The notes under the pieces were generated by a model. It did no database searches, was not told the origin of the DNA, and saw nothing but the letters and a program-made list of their open reading frames with translations. From Streptomyces sp. TG1A-8 (GTDB taxonomy: Bacteria; Actinomycetota; Actinomycetes; Streptomycetales; Streptomycetaceae): DNA of 64,000 nucleotides. Shown piece by piece: positions 34,931 to 43,425 of the stretch (positions within the stretch are counted from its first letter, which is position 1; every line of letters starts with the position of its first letter). Where the stretch lies: the NCBI RefSeq assembly GCF_030499535.1, contig NZ_JASTLB010000001.1:4650001-4714000 (forward strand), written 5' to 3'. A program made the position numbers and the translations under genes.

Positions 34931-35025
34931 CCCGATCTTGAACCGATCGGGGCGTGCCCGGCCGGCCCCGACGCGCGGGGCGCACCATCCCCTGCGCATG
35001 AATACGCCGGGGGCGACCGATCGGT
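34931..35025. promoter_or_regulatory. Two CCGATCGG palindromes upstream of glnX
   Basis: CCCGATC (34931-34937) and GATCGGG (34945-34951) form an inverted repeat 73 bases before glnX. The octamer CCGATCGG occurs at 34943-34950 and again within ACCGATCGGT at 35016-35025. The positions suit operator sites for the seven-gene cluster, though no known regulator is matched. Confidence 0.35.
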
Positions 35026-35063
35026 TCCCCGCCCCGGCGTGGTTCGCGCGGCCCCGCGCGGGG

Positions 35064-36086
35064 TCAGCCGCCCGGACGGCGGCCGGTTCCGCCGGGCCCG
35101 GGCGGCGCGGGCCGGGCGGGCTCCCAGTGCGCGCGCGCCCGCCGCCGGGCCCCGGCGCCCGCGCCCAGCCGGTCCAGGCCGAGCAGGGCCGCGCCCAGCA
35201 CCGGGCTCGCCGTGACCACCCGGACGTGCGCCCGGGGGGCCCGGGAGGACATCAGCGCGCGGATGCCGCCGTCCAGCCGGGGATGGCCGGCGGCCAGGAC
35301 GCTGCCGCCCAGGAGGACCGGGGTGTCCTCGGCGAGGAGGTCCAGGCGGGTCAGGGCCACCGTGGCCATCGTGGCCACCTCCTCGGCCAGCCGGTCGACG
35401 AGCGAGCGGGCGACCGGGTCGCCGCCGGCGGCCGTGGCGAACAGCACCGGGGTCAGCTCGTACCGGCGGGCGTGCCCGATGCGGCGCAGGTGCAGGGCCT
35501 CGATCAGGGCGTACATGGACGGCAGGCCGAAGTGCGCCGGGAGCGCGCGGGCCAGTGCCGTGGGCGCGCCCCTGCCGTCCTCGGCGCGGGCGGCGTGCCA
35601 CAGCGCCTCCTCGGCCAGGGCCCAGCCGCCGCCCCAGTCGCCGGAGACGCGGCCGATGGCGGGGAAGCGGGCGGTGCGGCCGTCGGGGCGCATGCCGACG
35701 CAGTTGATGCCGGCGCCGCACACCACGGCGACGCCCCGGGGTTCGGCCACGCCCGCGCGCAGGACGGCGAAGGTGTCGTTGCGGACCTCCACCGACGCGC
35801 CCCAGGCGCGCGCGTCGAGGGCGGCCGCCAGCCCCTCCTCCTCCACCGGCAGGTTGGCGTTGGCCAGGCAGGCCGAGACGTGCGCGGCACGGGCCACGCC
35901 GGCCTCGGCGAAGGCCCGCGCGACCGGGCCGGCCAGGGCGTCCACCGCCTGCTCCACGCCCACCGCGGGCGGGCGGAAGCCGCCGCCGCGGGCCGTGGCC
36001 AGGACCTCCCCGCCGGCGGTGACCACGGCCACGTCGGTCTTGCTGTTGCCCGCGTCGATGGCGAGGACGGTCGGGGTCAGGCCCAC
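35064..36086 (-). CDS. csnK: Sugar kinase CsnK (BadF/BadG/BcrA ATPase family)
   Basis: A 340-residue kinase of the ASKHA fold. The phosphate-1 loop AIDAGNSKTDVAVVT is at the N-terminus, phosphate-2 is VAVVCGAGINCVG, and the adenosine loop is VLLGGSVLAAG. GRVSGDWGGGWALAEEALW is typical of N-acetylglucosamine-kinase-like members. In the csn operon it is expected to phosphorylate glucosamine released from imported chitosan oligomers. The last 40 residues are a Pro/Arg/Gly-rich tail. GTG 36086 lies inside the end of csnH (10-base overlap). Assignment of the sugar is by operon context. Confidence 0.85.
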   Translation of the reverse strand: MGLTPTVLAIDAGNSKTDVAVVTAGGEVLATARGGGFRPPAVGVEQAVDALAGPVARAFAEAGVARAAHVSACLANANLPVEEEGLAAALDARAWGASVEVRNDTFAVLRAGVAEPRGVAVVCGAGINCVGMRPDGRTARFPAIGRVSGDWGGGWALAEEALWHAARAEDGRGAPTALARALPAHFGLPSMYALIEALHLRRIGHARRYELTPVLFATAAGGDPVARSLVDRLAEEVATMATVALTRLDLLAEDTPVLLGGSVLAAGHPRLDGGIRALMSSRAPRAHVRVVTASPVLGAALLGLDRLGAGAGARRRARAHWEPARPAPPGPGGTGRRPGG

Positions 36087-37342
36087 GCGAGGTGCTCCCG
36101 GTTGTGCGCGACCAGCCGGTCGGCGAGGGCGTCGGCGTACGCGTACTGGCCGATCAGGGGGTGGGCGAGCAGGGCGCGGAAGACCCGGTCCCGGCCGCCG
36201 CGCAGCGCCGCCTCCAGGGCCAGGTCCTCGTAGGCGGTCACGTTCGCCATCAGGCCCGCGAACAGCGGGTCGACCCCGGGCACCGGCAGCGGCACGGGTC
36301 CCTCCGGGCCCACCGACGCCTGGACCTCGATCACCGCGTCGTCGGGCAGGAACGGCAGCGTTCCCCGGTTGCGCGCGTTCACCACCTGGTACGGGCTTCC
36401 GGCACCGCCCAGCAGGGCCGCCGCCAGGTCCACCGCCGCCTCCGAGTAGAAGGCGCCGCCCCGCTCGGCCAGCAGTGCCGGCTTCTCGTCCAGGGCCGGG
36501 TTGCCGTACATCCGGAGCAGCCGCCGCTCCATCTCGGCCACTTCCGCCGCCCTCGACGGCTTGGTGCGCAGTTCGCGGACGACCTCGTCGTGCGCGTAGT
36601 AGTAGCGCAGGTAGTAGGACGGGACCGCGCCCAGGCGGTCCAGGAGGGGGCGGGGCAGGCGCAGGTCGCCGGCGACGGCGTCGCCGTGCTCGGCCAGCAG
36701 TGCGGGCAGGACGTCGGCGCCCCCGGGGCCGCCCAGGCGGACGCCGGTCTCCCAGGTGAGGTGGTTCAGGCCCACGTGGTCCAGGTGCACCTCGCGCGGG
36801 CCGGTGCCGAGCAGGGCCGCGAACTTGCGCTGCAGGCCGATCGCCACGTTGCACAGGCCGACCGCCCGGTGCCCGGCCCGGAGCAGGGCGCGGGTGACGA
36901 TGCCGACCGGGTTGGTGAAGTCGATGATCCAGGCGCGGGGGCTGGCCCGGCGGACCCGTTCGGCGATGTCCAGGACCACCGGGACCGTGCGCAGCGCCTT
37001 GGCCAGGCCGCCCGCGCCGGTCGTCTCCTGGCCGACGCAGCCGCACTCCAGGGGCCAGGTCTCGTCCTGCTGCCGGGCCGCCTGGCCGCCCACCCGGAGC
37101 TGGAGCAGCACCGCGTCGGCGCCGTCGGCTCCGGCGTCCAGGTCGGCGGTGGTGACGATCCGGCCGCCGTGGCCCTGCCTGGCGAAGATGCGGCGGGCCA
37201 GCCCGCCCACCAGCTCCAGGCGTTCGGCGTCCGGGTCGACCAGCACCAGTTCCTCGACGGGCAGGATGTCCCCGAGGCGGGCGAAGCCGTCGACGAGTTC
37301 GGGGGTGTAGGTCGAGCCTCCGCCGACCACGGTGAGTTTCAC
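36077..37342 (-). CDS. csnH: Family 4 glycoside hydrolase CsnH
   Basis: A 421-residue NAD- and metal-dependent glycosidase of family GH4. The N-terminal dinucleotide loop is VVGGGSTYTPELVDG, the 3-oxidation site area is CGCVGQETTGAGGLAKALR, and the metal ligands are Cys in VGLCNVAIG and His in HVGLNHLTWE. Arg and Tyr of YYLRYYYAHDEVV are also typical. GH4 enzymes cut 6-phospho- or free alpha/beta-glycosides by a redox-elimination route. In the csn operon the likely substrate is chitosan-derived glucosamine oligomers or their phosphates. ATG 37342, seven bases after csnG. Confidence 0.9.
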   Translation of the reverse strand: MKLTVVGGGSTYTPELVDGFARLGDILPVEELVLVDPDAERLELVGGLARRIFARQGHGGRIVTTADLDAGADGADAVLLQLRVGGQAARQQDETWPLECGCVGQETTGAGGLAKALRTVPVVLDIAERVRRASPRAWIIDFTNPVGIVTRALLRAGHRAVGLCNVAIGLQRKFAALLGTGPREVHLDHVGLNHLTWETGVRLGGPGGADVLPALLAEHGDAVAGDLRLPRPLLDRLGAVPSYYLRYYYAHDEVVRELRTKPSRAAEVAEMERRLLRMYGNPALDEKPALLAERGGAFYSEAAVDLAAALLGGAGSPYQVVNARNRGTLPFLPDDAVIEVQASVGPEGPVPLPVPGVDPLFAGLMANVTAYEDLALEAALRGGRDRVFRALLAHPLIGQYAYADALADRLVAHNREHLAWA

Positions 37343-37349
37343 AGGTGGT

Positions 37350-38243
37350 TCAACCCTTCACTCCGGTGAGTGTCACGCCCTCGACGAACGCCTTCTGGGC
37401 GAAGAAGAACACGAGGATCACGGGGGCCATGACCAGCACGGTGGCGGCCATGGTGAGGTTCCAGTCGGTGTGGTGCGCGCCCTTGAAGGACTCCAGGCCG
37501 TAGGAGAGGGTCCAGGCGCCCGGGTTCTCGGAGGTGTAGATCTGCGGGCCGAAGTAGTCGTTCCAGGCGTAGAAGAACTGGAAGAGGGCCACGGCCGCGA
37601 TGCCGGGCTTCGCCATCGGCAGCACGACCCGCAGCAGCGTCCGCAGGTCGCCGCAGCCGTCCACCCGGGCCGCGTCGACGTACTCGTCGGGGACGGTCAT
37701 CAGGAACTGGCGCAGCAGGAAGACGGAGAACGCGTCGCCGAACGCCATCGGCACGAGCAGCGGCCACAGGGTGCCCGACAGGTCCAGCTGCTTGGCCCAG
37801 AACAGGTACATCGGGATGACGACCACCTGCGGGGGCAGCATCATCATCGAGATCACCAGCATGAGCGACAGGTCGCGGCCCCGGAAGCGGAACTTGGCGA
37901 GCGCGTACGCCACCGGCACGGAGGACACCACGGTGAGGACGGTGCCCAGGCCGGCGTAGACCAGGGTGTTCCTCCACCAGGTCAGGAAGCCGGGAGTGGC
38001 GAGCACGGTCCTGTAGTTCCCCCACTCCCAGGGGTGCGGGACCAGGTCGCGGCTCAGGGCCTGCGAGTCGCTCATCAGCGAGGTCAGGAACACGAACACG
38101 AAGGGCAGGGTGAAGAAGAGGGCGGCGGCGACACCGAGGCAGTGGACCGCGATCCACTCCAGCAGCGTCCTGCGGCGTGCCGCCCGCTCGGCGTCCGGCA
38201 CCGCCCGTGCCGCCCCCACCGGCCCGTCCACCGCTCGGGTCAC
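37350..38243 (-). CDS. csnG: ABC sugar transporter permease CsnG
   Basis: A 297-residue permease of the MalG type with six membrane helices and the EAA loop EYVDAARVDGCGDLRTLLRV near residue 200. It pairs with CsnF. GTG 38243 overlaps the csnF stop (GTGA). The ATPase is not in the operon; Streptomyces sugar importers commonly share MsiK, encoded elsewhere. Confidence 0.92.
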   Translation of the reverse strand: MTRAVDGPVGAARAVPDAERAARRRTLLEWIAVHCLGVAAALFFTLPFVFVFLTSLMSDSQALSRDLVPHPWEWGNYRTVLATPGFLTWWRNTLVYAGLGTVLTVVSSVPVAYALAKFRFRGRDLSLMLVISMMMLPPQVVVIPMYLFWAKQLDLSGTLWPLLVPMAFGDAFSVFLLRQFLMTVPDEYVDAARVDGCGDLRTLLRVVLPMAKPGIAAVALFQFFYAWNDYFGPQIYTSENPGAWTLSYGLESFKGAHHTDWNLTMAATVLVMAPVILVFFFAQKAFVEGVTLTGVKG

Positions 38244-39187
38244 GGCCGGTCACCTGCCTGCAGGAGGCCGCCCCGGCGCCGCATCAGGAACGCGGTGGAC
38301 ACCATCGACAGGGCGAAGAGGACGAGCGCGACGACGCACGCGGAGCCGTAGTCGAAGCGCTGGAAGCCGAGGTTGTAGACGAGCTGGGGGAGGGTGAGCG
38401 TGGACTTGTCCGGGTAGCCCGGCTCGAACTGGGTGCCCGCGCCCTGGATCACGCCCGAGGCGACCTTCCCCGCGACCAGCGGCTGCGTGTAGTACTGCAT
38501 GGTCTGGATCACGCCGGTGACGACGGCGAACAGCACGATCGGCGAGATGCTCGGCAGGGTGACGTACCGGAACCGCTGCCACGCCGACGCGCCGTCCAGC
38601 TCGGCCGCCTCGTACTGCTCGGCCGGCACGTCGAGCAGCGCGGCCATGAAGACGACCATCAGGTCGCCGATGCCCCACAGCGCCAGCAGGGTCAGGGCGG
38701 GCTTGGACCACGCCGGGTCGCCGAACCAGCCCGGCGCCGGGAGCCCGGCCCCCTCCAGGACCGAGTCGACCGGACCCGTACCGGGGTTGAGCAGGAAGGC
38801 GAAGGCCATGGTGGCCGCCACGGGCGGGGCGAGGTACGGCAGGTAGAAGAGGGTGCGGAAGACGCCCGCGCCCGTCTTGATCCTCGTGATGAGCAGGCCG
38901 GTGCCGAGTCCGAAGACCACCCGCAGCGAGACCATGACCAGCACCAGCCACAGGGTGTTGCGCAGGGCGGGCCAGAACAGGGGGTAGTGCGCGAGGACGT
39001 ACGTCCAGTTCTTCCCGCCGCTCCACGCCGGCGGCGCGAAGCCGTCGTAGTGCATGAACGAGAAGTAGACCGTGGAGATCAGCGGGTAGGCGAAGAAGAC
39101 CGCGAAGCCGATCAGCCAGGGCGACAGGAAGGCGACCGTGCGAAGCGCCGCCCGGCGGCGCTTCGACGCGAGGGTGACGGTGCCCAT
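38240..39187 (-). CDS. csnF: ABC sugar transporter permease CsnF
   Basis: A 315-residue permease of the MalF type (MGTVTLASKRRRAALRTV, then six membrane helices) with the EAA loop EQYEAAELDGASAWQRFRYV. It forms the membrane channel with CsnG for oligosaccharides delivered by CsnE. The start ATG 39187 shares one base with the csnE stop (TGATG). The frame is open further upstream, but that sequence only shadows csnE. Confidence 0.92.
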   Translation of the reverse strand: MGTVTLASKRRRAALRTVAFLSPWLIGFAVFFAYPLISTVYFSFMHYDGFAPPAWSGGKNWTYVLAHYPLFWPALRNTLWLVLVMVSLRVVFGLGTGLLITRIKTGAGVFRTLFYLPYLAPPVAATMAFAFLLNPGTGPVDSVLEGAGLPAPGWFGDPAWSKPALTLLALWGIGDLMVVFMAALLDVPAEQYEAAELDGASAWQRFRYVTLPSISPIVLFAVVTGVIQTMQYYTQPLVAGKVASGVIQGAGTQFEPGYPDKSTLTLPQLVYNLGFQRFDYGSACVVALVLFALSMVSTAFLMRRRGGLLQAGDRP

Positions 39188-40530
39188 CACTTCGCCTGGG
39201 CGATGTCCGTGTCGATCTGCGCGGCCGTCCTCTTCAGGCCGGCCTTCAGATCGGTGACCCTGCCGCTTTCGTAGTCGTAGCCGAACTGCTGGACCGTCAC
39301 CAGGTACGCGCCGCCGTCGACCGAGGCGGGGGCCGTGGTGGAGTGCGGGTCGGCGGCGATGTCCAGGAAGGTCTTGAAGCGCGGGTCGTACCTCAGCTTC
39401 GGCGACTTCAGCGCGGCCAGCGTGGAGGGCACGTTGTGGATGGCGTTGGCGAAGCCGACCACCGCGTCCGTGTCCGTGGTCATGTACTTCACCAGTTCCC
39501 AGGCCGCGTTCTGCTTGTGGCTGGTGGCGGCGATGCCGGCGATGGTGCCGGTGAGGTAGCCCATGCCGTACCGGTCCGCCCGGTCGTCGGGGACGGGCAG
39601 CGGGGCGACCCCGATCTCGAAGTCCGGCTCCGTCTCCTCGGCCATGCCCAGCCGCCACTCGCCGTCGAGCTGCATGGCCACCTGGCCGGTGTGGAAGGGG
39701 TGCCTGGCGCCCCACTCGTCGCCGAGGGTGGCCCGGTACTTCTCCAGCCTGCGGAATCCGCCCAGTTCGTCCACGAGCCTCTTCTGGAGGGCGAAGCCCT
39801 CCTCGAAGGCGGGGTCCTCGGCGAGGGCGGACCTGCCGTCCTTGCCGAAGTACGTCGGCGAGAACTGCGCGAGGTAGTGCTCGGTGGTGGTCTCCCAGCC
39901 GTGGTAGTCCGGCATGAAGCCCAACTGCCGGTAGCCGTCCCCCCGGCGGACGGTCAGCTTCCCGGCGTCGGCCTCGAACTCGGACCAGGTCCTCGGCGGG
40001 CGGGCGATGCCCGCCTTCGCGAAGGCCGTCTTGTTGTAGTAGAGGCCGTAGGCGTCGCCGAGCAGCGGCACCGTGCAGCGTTCGCCGTCGAACCGGGTGT
40101 ACTCGTTCATCGGCTTCGGGAAGGTCGCCGAGGGGTCGATGCCCGACTTCCCGAAGAAGGGGTCGAGGTCGACCAGGGCGCCCGAGGAGCAGAACCTGCC
40201 CACGTTGTTCGTGGTGAACGACGAGATCACGTCGGGTGCCTTGGTGCCGCCGGACCGCAGCGCCTGGTTGATCTTGTCGTCCGTCATGTTGCCGACGACG
40301 TTCACGTGGATGTTGGGGTGCGCCCTCTCGAACCCGGCGACCAGGGACCCGACCGCCCGCACCTCGTTCGGCGCGCTCCAGGCGTGCCAGAAGGTGATCG
40401 TCGTCTCCTTGGTGGCGTCGTCCGTGGCGCCGGGGCCGGACCGCCCGGTGCAGGCGGTGGCGAGCAGGGCCAGCGACGCGGCCAGGGCGAAAGCCGCTTT
40501 TCGGGCGGCCGGGGGTATGGCTTCGGGCAT
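39187..40530 (-). CDS. csnE: ABC sugar-binding lipoprotein CsnE
   Basis: A 447-residue family 1 solute-binding protein. The lipobox LLATAC places the lipidated cysteine at residue 27. Binding-protein features follow: ITFWHAWSAPNEVRAVG, PNIHVNVVGNMTDDKI, and LVDLDPFFGKSG. In S. coelicolor the csn importer takes up glucosamine oligosaccharides from chitosan. ATG 40530; csnR ends 61 bases upstream, so both probably share the csnR promoter. Confidence 0.92.
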   Translation of the reverse strand: MPEAIPPAARKAAFALAASLALLATACTGRSGPGATDDATKETTITFWHAWSAPNEVRAVGSLVAGFERAHPNIHVNVVGNMTDDKINQALRSGGTKAPDVISSFTTNNVGRFCSSGALVDLDPFFGKSGIDPSATFPKPMNEYTRFDGERCTVPLLGDAYGLYYNKTAFAKAGIARPPRTWSEFEADAGKLTVRRGDGYRQLGFMPDYHGWETTTEHYLAQFSPTYFGKDGRSALAEDPAFEEGFALQKRLVDELGGFRRLEKYRATLGDEWGARHPFHTGQVAMQLDGEWRLGMAEETEPDFEIGVAPLPVPDDRADRYGMGYLTGTIAGIAATSHKQNAAWELVKYMTTDTDAVVGFANAIHNVPSTLAALKSPKLRYDPRFKTFLDIAADPHSTTAPASVDGGAYLVTVQQFGYDYESGRVTDLKAGLKRTAAQIDTDIAQAK

Positions 40531-40591
40531 GGCGGGGTCTCCCGGGGAGGGGGCGGTCGGGGAAGGGGCGGTCGGGAAGGGGGCCGCGGGA

Positions 40592-41830
40592 CTAGCGCGA
40601 GGTGTCGAAGACCTCGTCGCGGGTGGCCGCGAGCGCGGACTCCAGCGCGCCGCGCAGCACGGGGTGTTCCCGCACGTCGCCGACGACCAGCCGGGGGCGG
40701 GCCGCGGCCAGCTCCGCCAGCTCGGCCTCGACCAGGGCGCGCAGCACCTCCCCGCCGGCGGTCAGGGCGGACCCGCTCAGGACGACGAGTTCGGGGTCGA
40801 GGACGGAGACCAGCGAGGCGAGACCGGTGGCCAGCCGGGTCGCATAGGTCCGCAGCAGCTCCCGGTGGGGTCCGTCCGCGTGGTCGGCGGCCCGCGCCAC
40901 CAGCTGTGCGGCGGCCCGCGCGTACGGCCCCGGGGGCACGTCCTCGATGCCGAGTTCGCGGGCGAGCGCGGGCAGGGCCTGCGAGCCGGCCAGTTCCTGG
41001 TAGCCGCCGCTGTTGGCCCGGGCGACCTGCCGCACCAGCGGGGCGCCCGGCACCGGCAGGAAGCCGACCTCGCCGGCGCCTCCGGTCCAGCCGCGGTGCA
41101 GTCGGCCGCCGAGGACCAGGGCGGCGCCCAGGCCCTCCTGGTTCCACAGCAGCACGAAGTCCCCGTGGCCGCGGGCCGCGCCGAGCCGCTGCTCGGCCAG
41201 GGCGACGAGGTTGACGTCGTTCTCGTACTCGACCGGCATCGGCAGCGCGGCGGCGAGTTCGCCGAGCAGGCTGGGGGAGTGCCAGCCGGGCAGGTGGGAG
41301 GCGTAGCGCAGGCGACCGGTGGTGGGGTCGAAGGCGCCCGGGGTGCCGATGACCACCCGGTGGACGTCGGCACGGGTCAGTCCGGCGTCCTTCACCGCGC
41401 CGTCGAGGGCGCCGGTGACCTGCTGGACGACAAACCGCGCCGGGCGGCGGCCGGGCGTGGGCAGCTCGAACTCGCCGACCGTGCGGCCGGTGAGGTCGGC
41501 GACGGCGGCCCGGATGCGGTCCGGGGTGACGTCGAGCCCGGCGGCGTGCGCGGCGCCCGCGTGCACCGCGTACAACTGGGCGTTGGGGCCCGGCCGGCCC
41601 TCGCTGGTGCCGGTGACCCGGACCAGTCCGGCGGCCTCCAGGCGGGCCAGCAGCTGGGAGGCGGTCGGCTTGGACAGGCCGGTGAGCTTGCCGATCCGGG
41701 TGCGGGACAGCGGCCCGTGCTCCAGGAGGAGGTCCAGCGCGGCACGGTCGTTCATGGCGCGCAGGACGCGCGGGGTGCCCGGCGTACCGGCGGTTCCTGC
41801 CACGGGGGCGACACCTGCCTTTCCAGCCAC
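40592..41830 (-). CDS. csnR: ROK-family repressor CsnR
   Basis: A 412-residue repressor. The winged helix-turn-helix covers about residues 25-85 (GPLSRTRIGKLTGLSKPTAS). The ROK sugar-kinase-like domain follows (GLDVTPDRIRAAVADLTG, VIGTPGAFDPTTGR, ENDVNLVALAEQ, LGAALVLGGRLHRGWTGGAG). CsnR is the described repressor of chitosanase and of its own csn operon in S. lividans/coelicolor. Gene order R-E-F-G-H-K here matches that operon. GTG 41830 is used; the ribosome site is weak. A perfect palindrome lies 66 bases upstream and should be its operator. Confidence 0.9.
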   Translation of the reverse strand: MAGKAGVAPVAGTAGTPGTPRVLRAMNDRAALDLLLEHGPLSRTRIGKLTGLSKPTASQLLARLEAAGLVRVTGTSEGRPGPNAQLYAVHAGAAHAAGLDVTPDRIRAAVADLTGRTVGEFELPTPGRRPARFVVQQVTGALDGAVKDAGLTRADVHRVVIGTPGAFDPTTGRLRYASHLPGWHSPSLLGELAAALPMPVEYENDVNLVALAEQRLGAARGHGDFVLLWNQEGLGAALVLGGRLHRGWTGGAGEVGFLPVPGAPLVRQVARANSGGYQELAGSQALPALARELGIEDVPPGPYARAAAQLVARAADHADGPHRELLRTYATRLATGLASLVSVLDPELVVLSGSALTAGGEVLRALVEAELAELAAARPRLVVGDVREHPVLRGALESALAATRDEVFDTSR

Positions 41831-41895
41831 TCAGCTTTTCAGCGACCGGGTCACGGCGTCCAGCCGGGATCACCGCACGCCCCGGGACCACTGTT

Positions 41896-41908
41896 AGGAA
41901 AGTTTCCT
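41896..41908. promoter_or_regulatory. CsnR operator
   Basis: AGGAAAGTTTCCT is a 6+1+6 perfect palindrome upstream of csnR. It resembles the AGGAAA-x-TTTCCT boxes described for CsnR at chitosanase and csn promoters. Confidence 0.78.
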
Positions 41909-42050
41909 TTCGGGCTGGGAGGAACGTAAGCCCCCGCGAACGGGGCGTCAAGGGAGGCCGCCCGCCGGGCGGCGGGGCGGAAGGGCTCGCCTCACCCCCT
42001 CCCGGAGGGGGTGTCCGGCCGGGTCGGCGGATGTCCGCGCGGCTCCCGCT

Positions 42051-42776
42051 TCACGCGAGGGCGACACCGAGCATGCGGGCGAAGACCTCGACCATGGTGA
42101 CGTCCTCCTGCTTGAGGTCGCCCGGCCGGGGACAGTCCACGCTCAGCAACCCGAAGGACCTGTTGCCGACCTTCACCGCGCAGGTGATGTACGTCCTGTA
42201 GTGGTCGCTGTCCGGCTGGAGCGCCGGCGGCAGGTGGGTGACGTCCGGCACGAACCGGCTGGAGCCGTCGTCCAGGAGTTTGAGCAGTTCCGTGCCCCGC
42301 TGGTCGGACTCCCGGAAGGTGGTCACGGGGGCCACGCCGCGGCCGGACCACAAGTTGTTCAGGCATCTGACCTCGCGCGCGCCCGGTGTGGAATCCGGTG
42401 TCTCCTCGAGGAAGCAGGCGCGCGCGTCGGAGGGGCCGATGAGGTTGGCGGTCAGGGCCACGATGGCCAGTTTCGTCTGTTGCTTCAGTGCCCTGCGCTC
42501 GGCGCTGCTGGTGGTGGAGGCGATCTGCACCAGGTTGAGCGCCAGCGGGACCAGGACGTCCTCGAACGCCTTCCGCTGGTTGCGGGTCGCGGCCTCGGCG
42601 GCCTGGTGCGCCGTCACGACGCGCTGATTGGCCAATGTGACGGTCAGCAGTGTCGCCACCGCTCCGGTGATCGTGATCGTCCAGAACAGCCATCCGGCCA
42701 TGTCCAGGCCTATGACCATCTGCGCCACGTACGCCAGGACTGCCAGTCCGGCTAATGAAGCCACGCCTTTGCCCAC
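42051..42776 (-). CDS. Membrane-anchored GAF-like protein
   Basis: A 241-residue protein with two membrane helices at the N-terminus (ASLAGLAVLAYVAQMV and GWLFWTITITGAVATLL) followed by a short helical linker. A GAF-like sensor domain makes up the remainder, with conserved cysteines (ARACFLEE, VRCLNNLW, YITCAVKV, LLSVDCPRPGD). There is no output domain, so it may act through a partner. GTG 42776 is preferred because GGGGGG lies eight bases upstream; GTG 42828-42830 would add 18 residues. Function unknown. Confidence 0.72.
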   Translation of the reverse strand: MGKGVASLAGLAVLAYVAQMVIGLDMAGWLFWTITITGAVATLLTVTLANQRVVTAHQAAEAATRNQRKAFEDVLVPLALNLVQIASTTSSAERRALKQQTKLAIVALTANLIGPSDARACFLEETPDSTPGAREVRCLNNLWSGRGVAPVTTFRESDQRGTELLKLLDDGSSRFVPDVTHLPPALQPDSDHYRTYITCAVKVGNRSFGLLSVDCPRPGDLKQEDVTMVEVFARMLGVALA

Positions 42777-42979
42777 CTGCAACCCCCCACACGGGCCCGA
42801 CACTCGCCACCACGGTAACCAAGGATGCACGGAGCGTAGCCCAAGTGGGCGAAAGTCGTTTGCATCACAGGCTGTTCGGGCATCACTACGTTAAGGTGTC
42901 GCACCGATGGGTGTTGACGCCGTCATGGGAGTTGTGAAGCTCCGGAGATCGCTCACCTCGGGGTCAGGGACGGAGCCCT

Positions 42980-43243
42980 ATGGCCGGCAGCGGTGACGAG
43001 ACGGCGTACGCGACGGAGTCCTGGGGGGATTCGAACATGGCAACCGTATGGAGCGGCAGCGCGTTAGAGGCGGACCCGCGCATGAGGGAATTCCGAGCCG
43101 ACCCCGCCGCGTACATGGAGCAGCGCGCCCACACCCTCCGCTCCGGCGACCTCGACGAGGAGGAAGCGCGCCTCCTCAAGCAGAGGAACCGTCGCATCCA
43201 TTCGGTGGTCGACATCTTGCTGAGGGTGTTCCGCAACGACTGA
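42980..43243 (+). CDS. Small acidic hypothetical protein
   Basis: An 87-residue cytosolic protein. The C-terminal 60 residues are helical and charged (MREFRADPAAYMEQRAHTL, DLDEEEARLLKQRNRR, VVDILLRVFRND). Two starts are possible: ATG 42980 with GGAG upstream, or ATG 43037 with GGGGGGA upstream, giving 68 residues. No family recognised. It is monocistronic, divergent from the GAF gene. The amphipathic end may support protein interaction. Confidence 0.68.
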   Translation: MAGSGDETAYATESWGDSNMATVWSGSALEADPRMREFRADPAAYMEQRAHTLRSGDLDEEEARLLKQRNRRIHSVVDILLRVFRND

Positions 43244-43425
43244 AGCGCTCGCCCGGGAGCGGTCGGCAGGACGACGCGAGTGCCGGCGGTGTTCCCGCAC
43301 GGCGCGTCACCGCTTCCCCTGCCCGCCCTCCCCCGCCCCCTCGCACGGCACCGGCGTCCGGGCGGCGGCGGCCTGGTCCGTCGGGACGGAGCACCGCCCG
43401 CCGTCCCCGGCGCCGTGAGGGGCGG

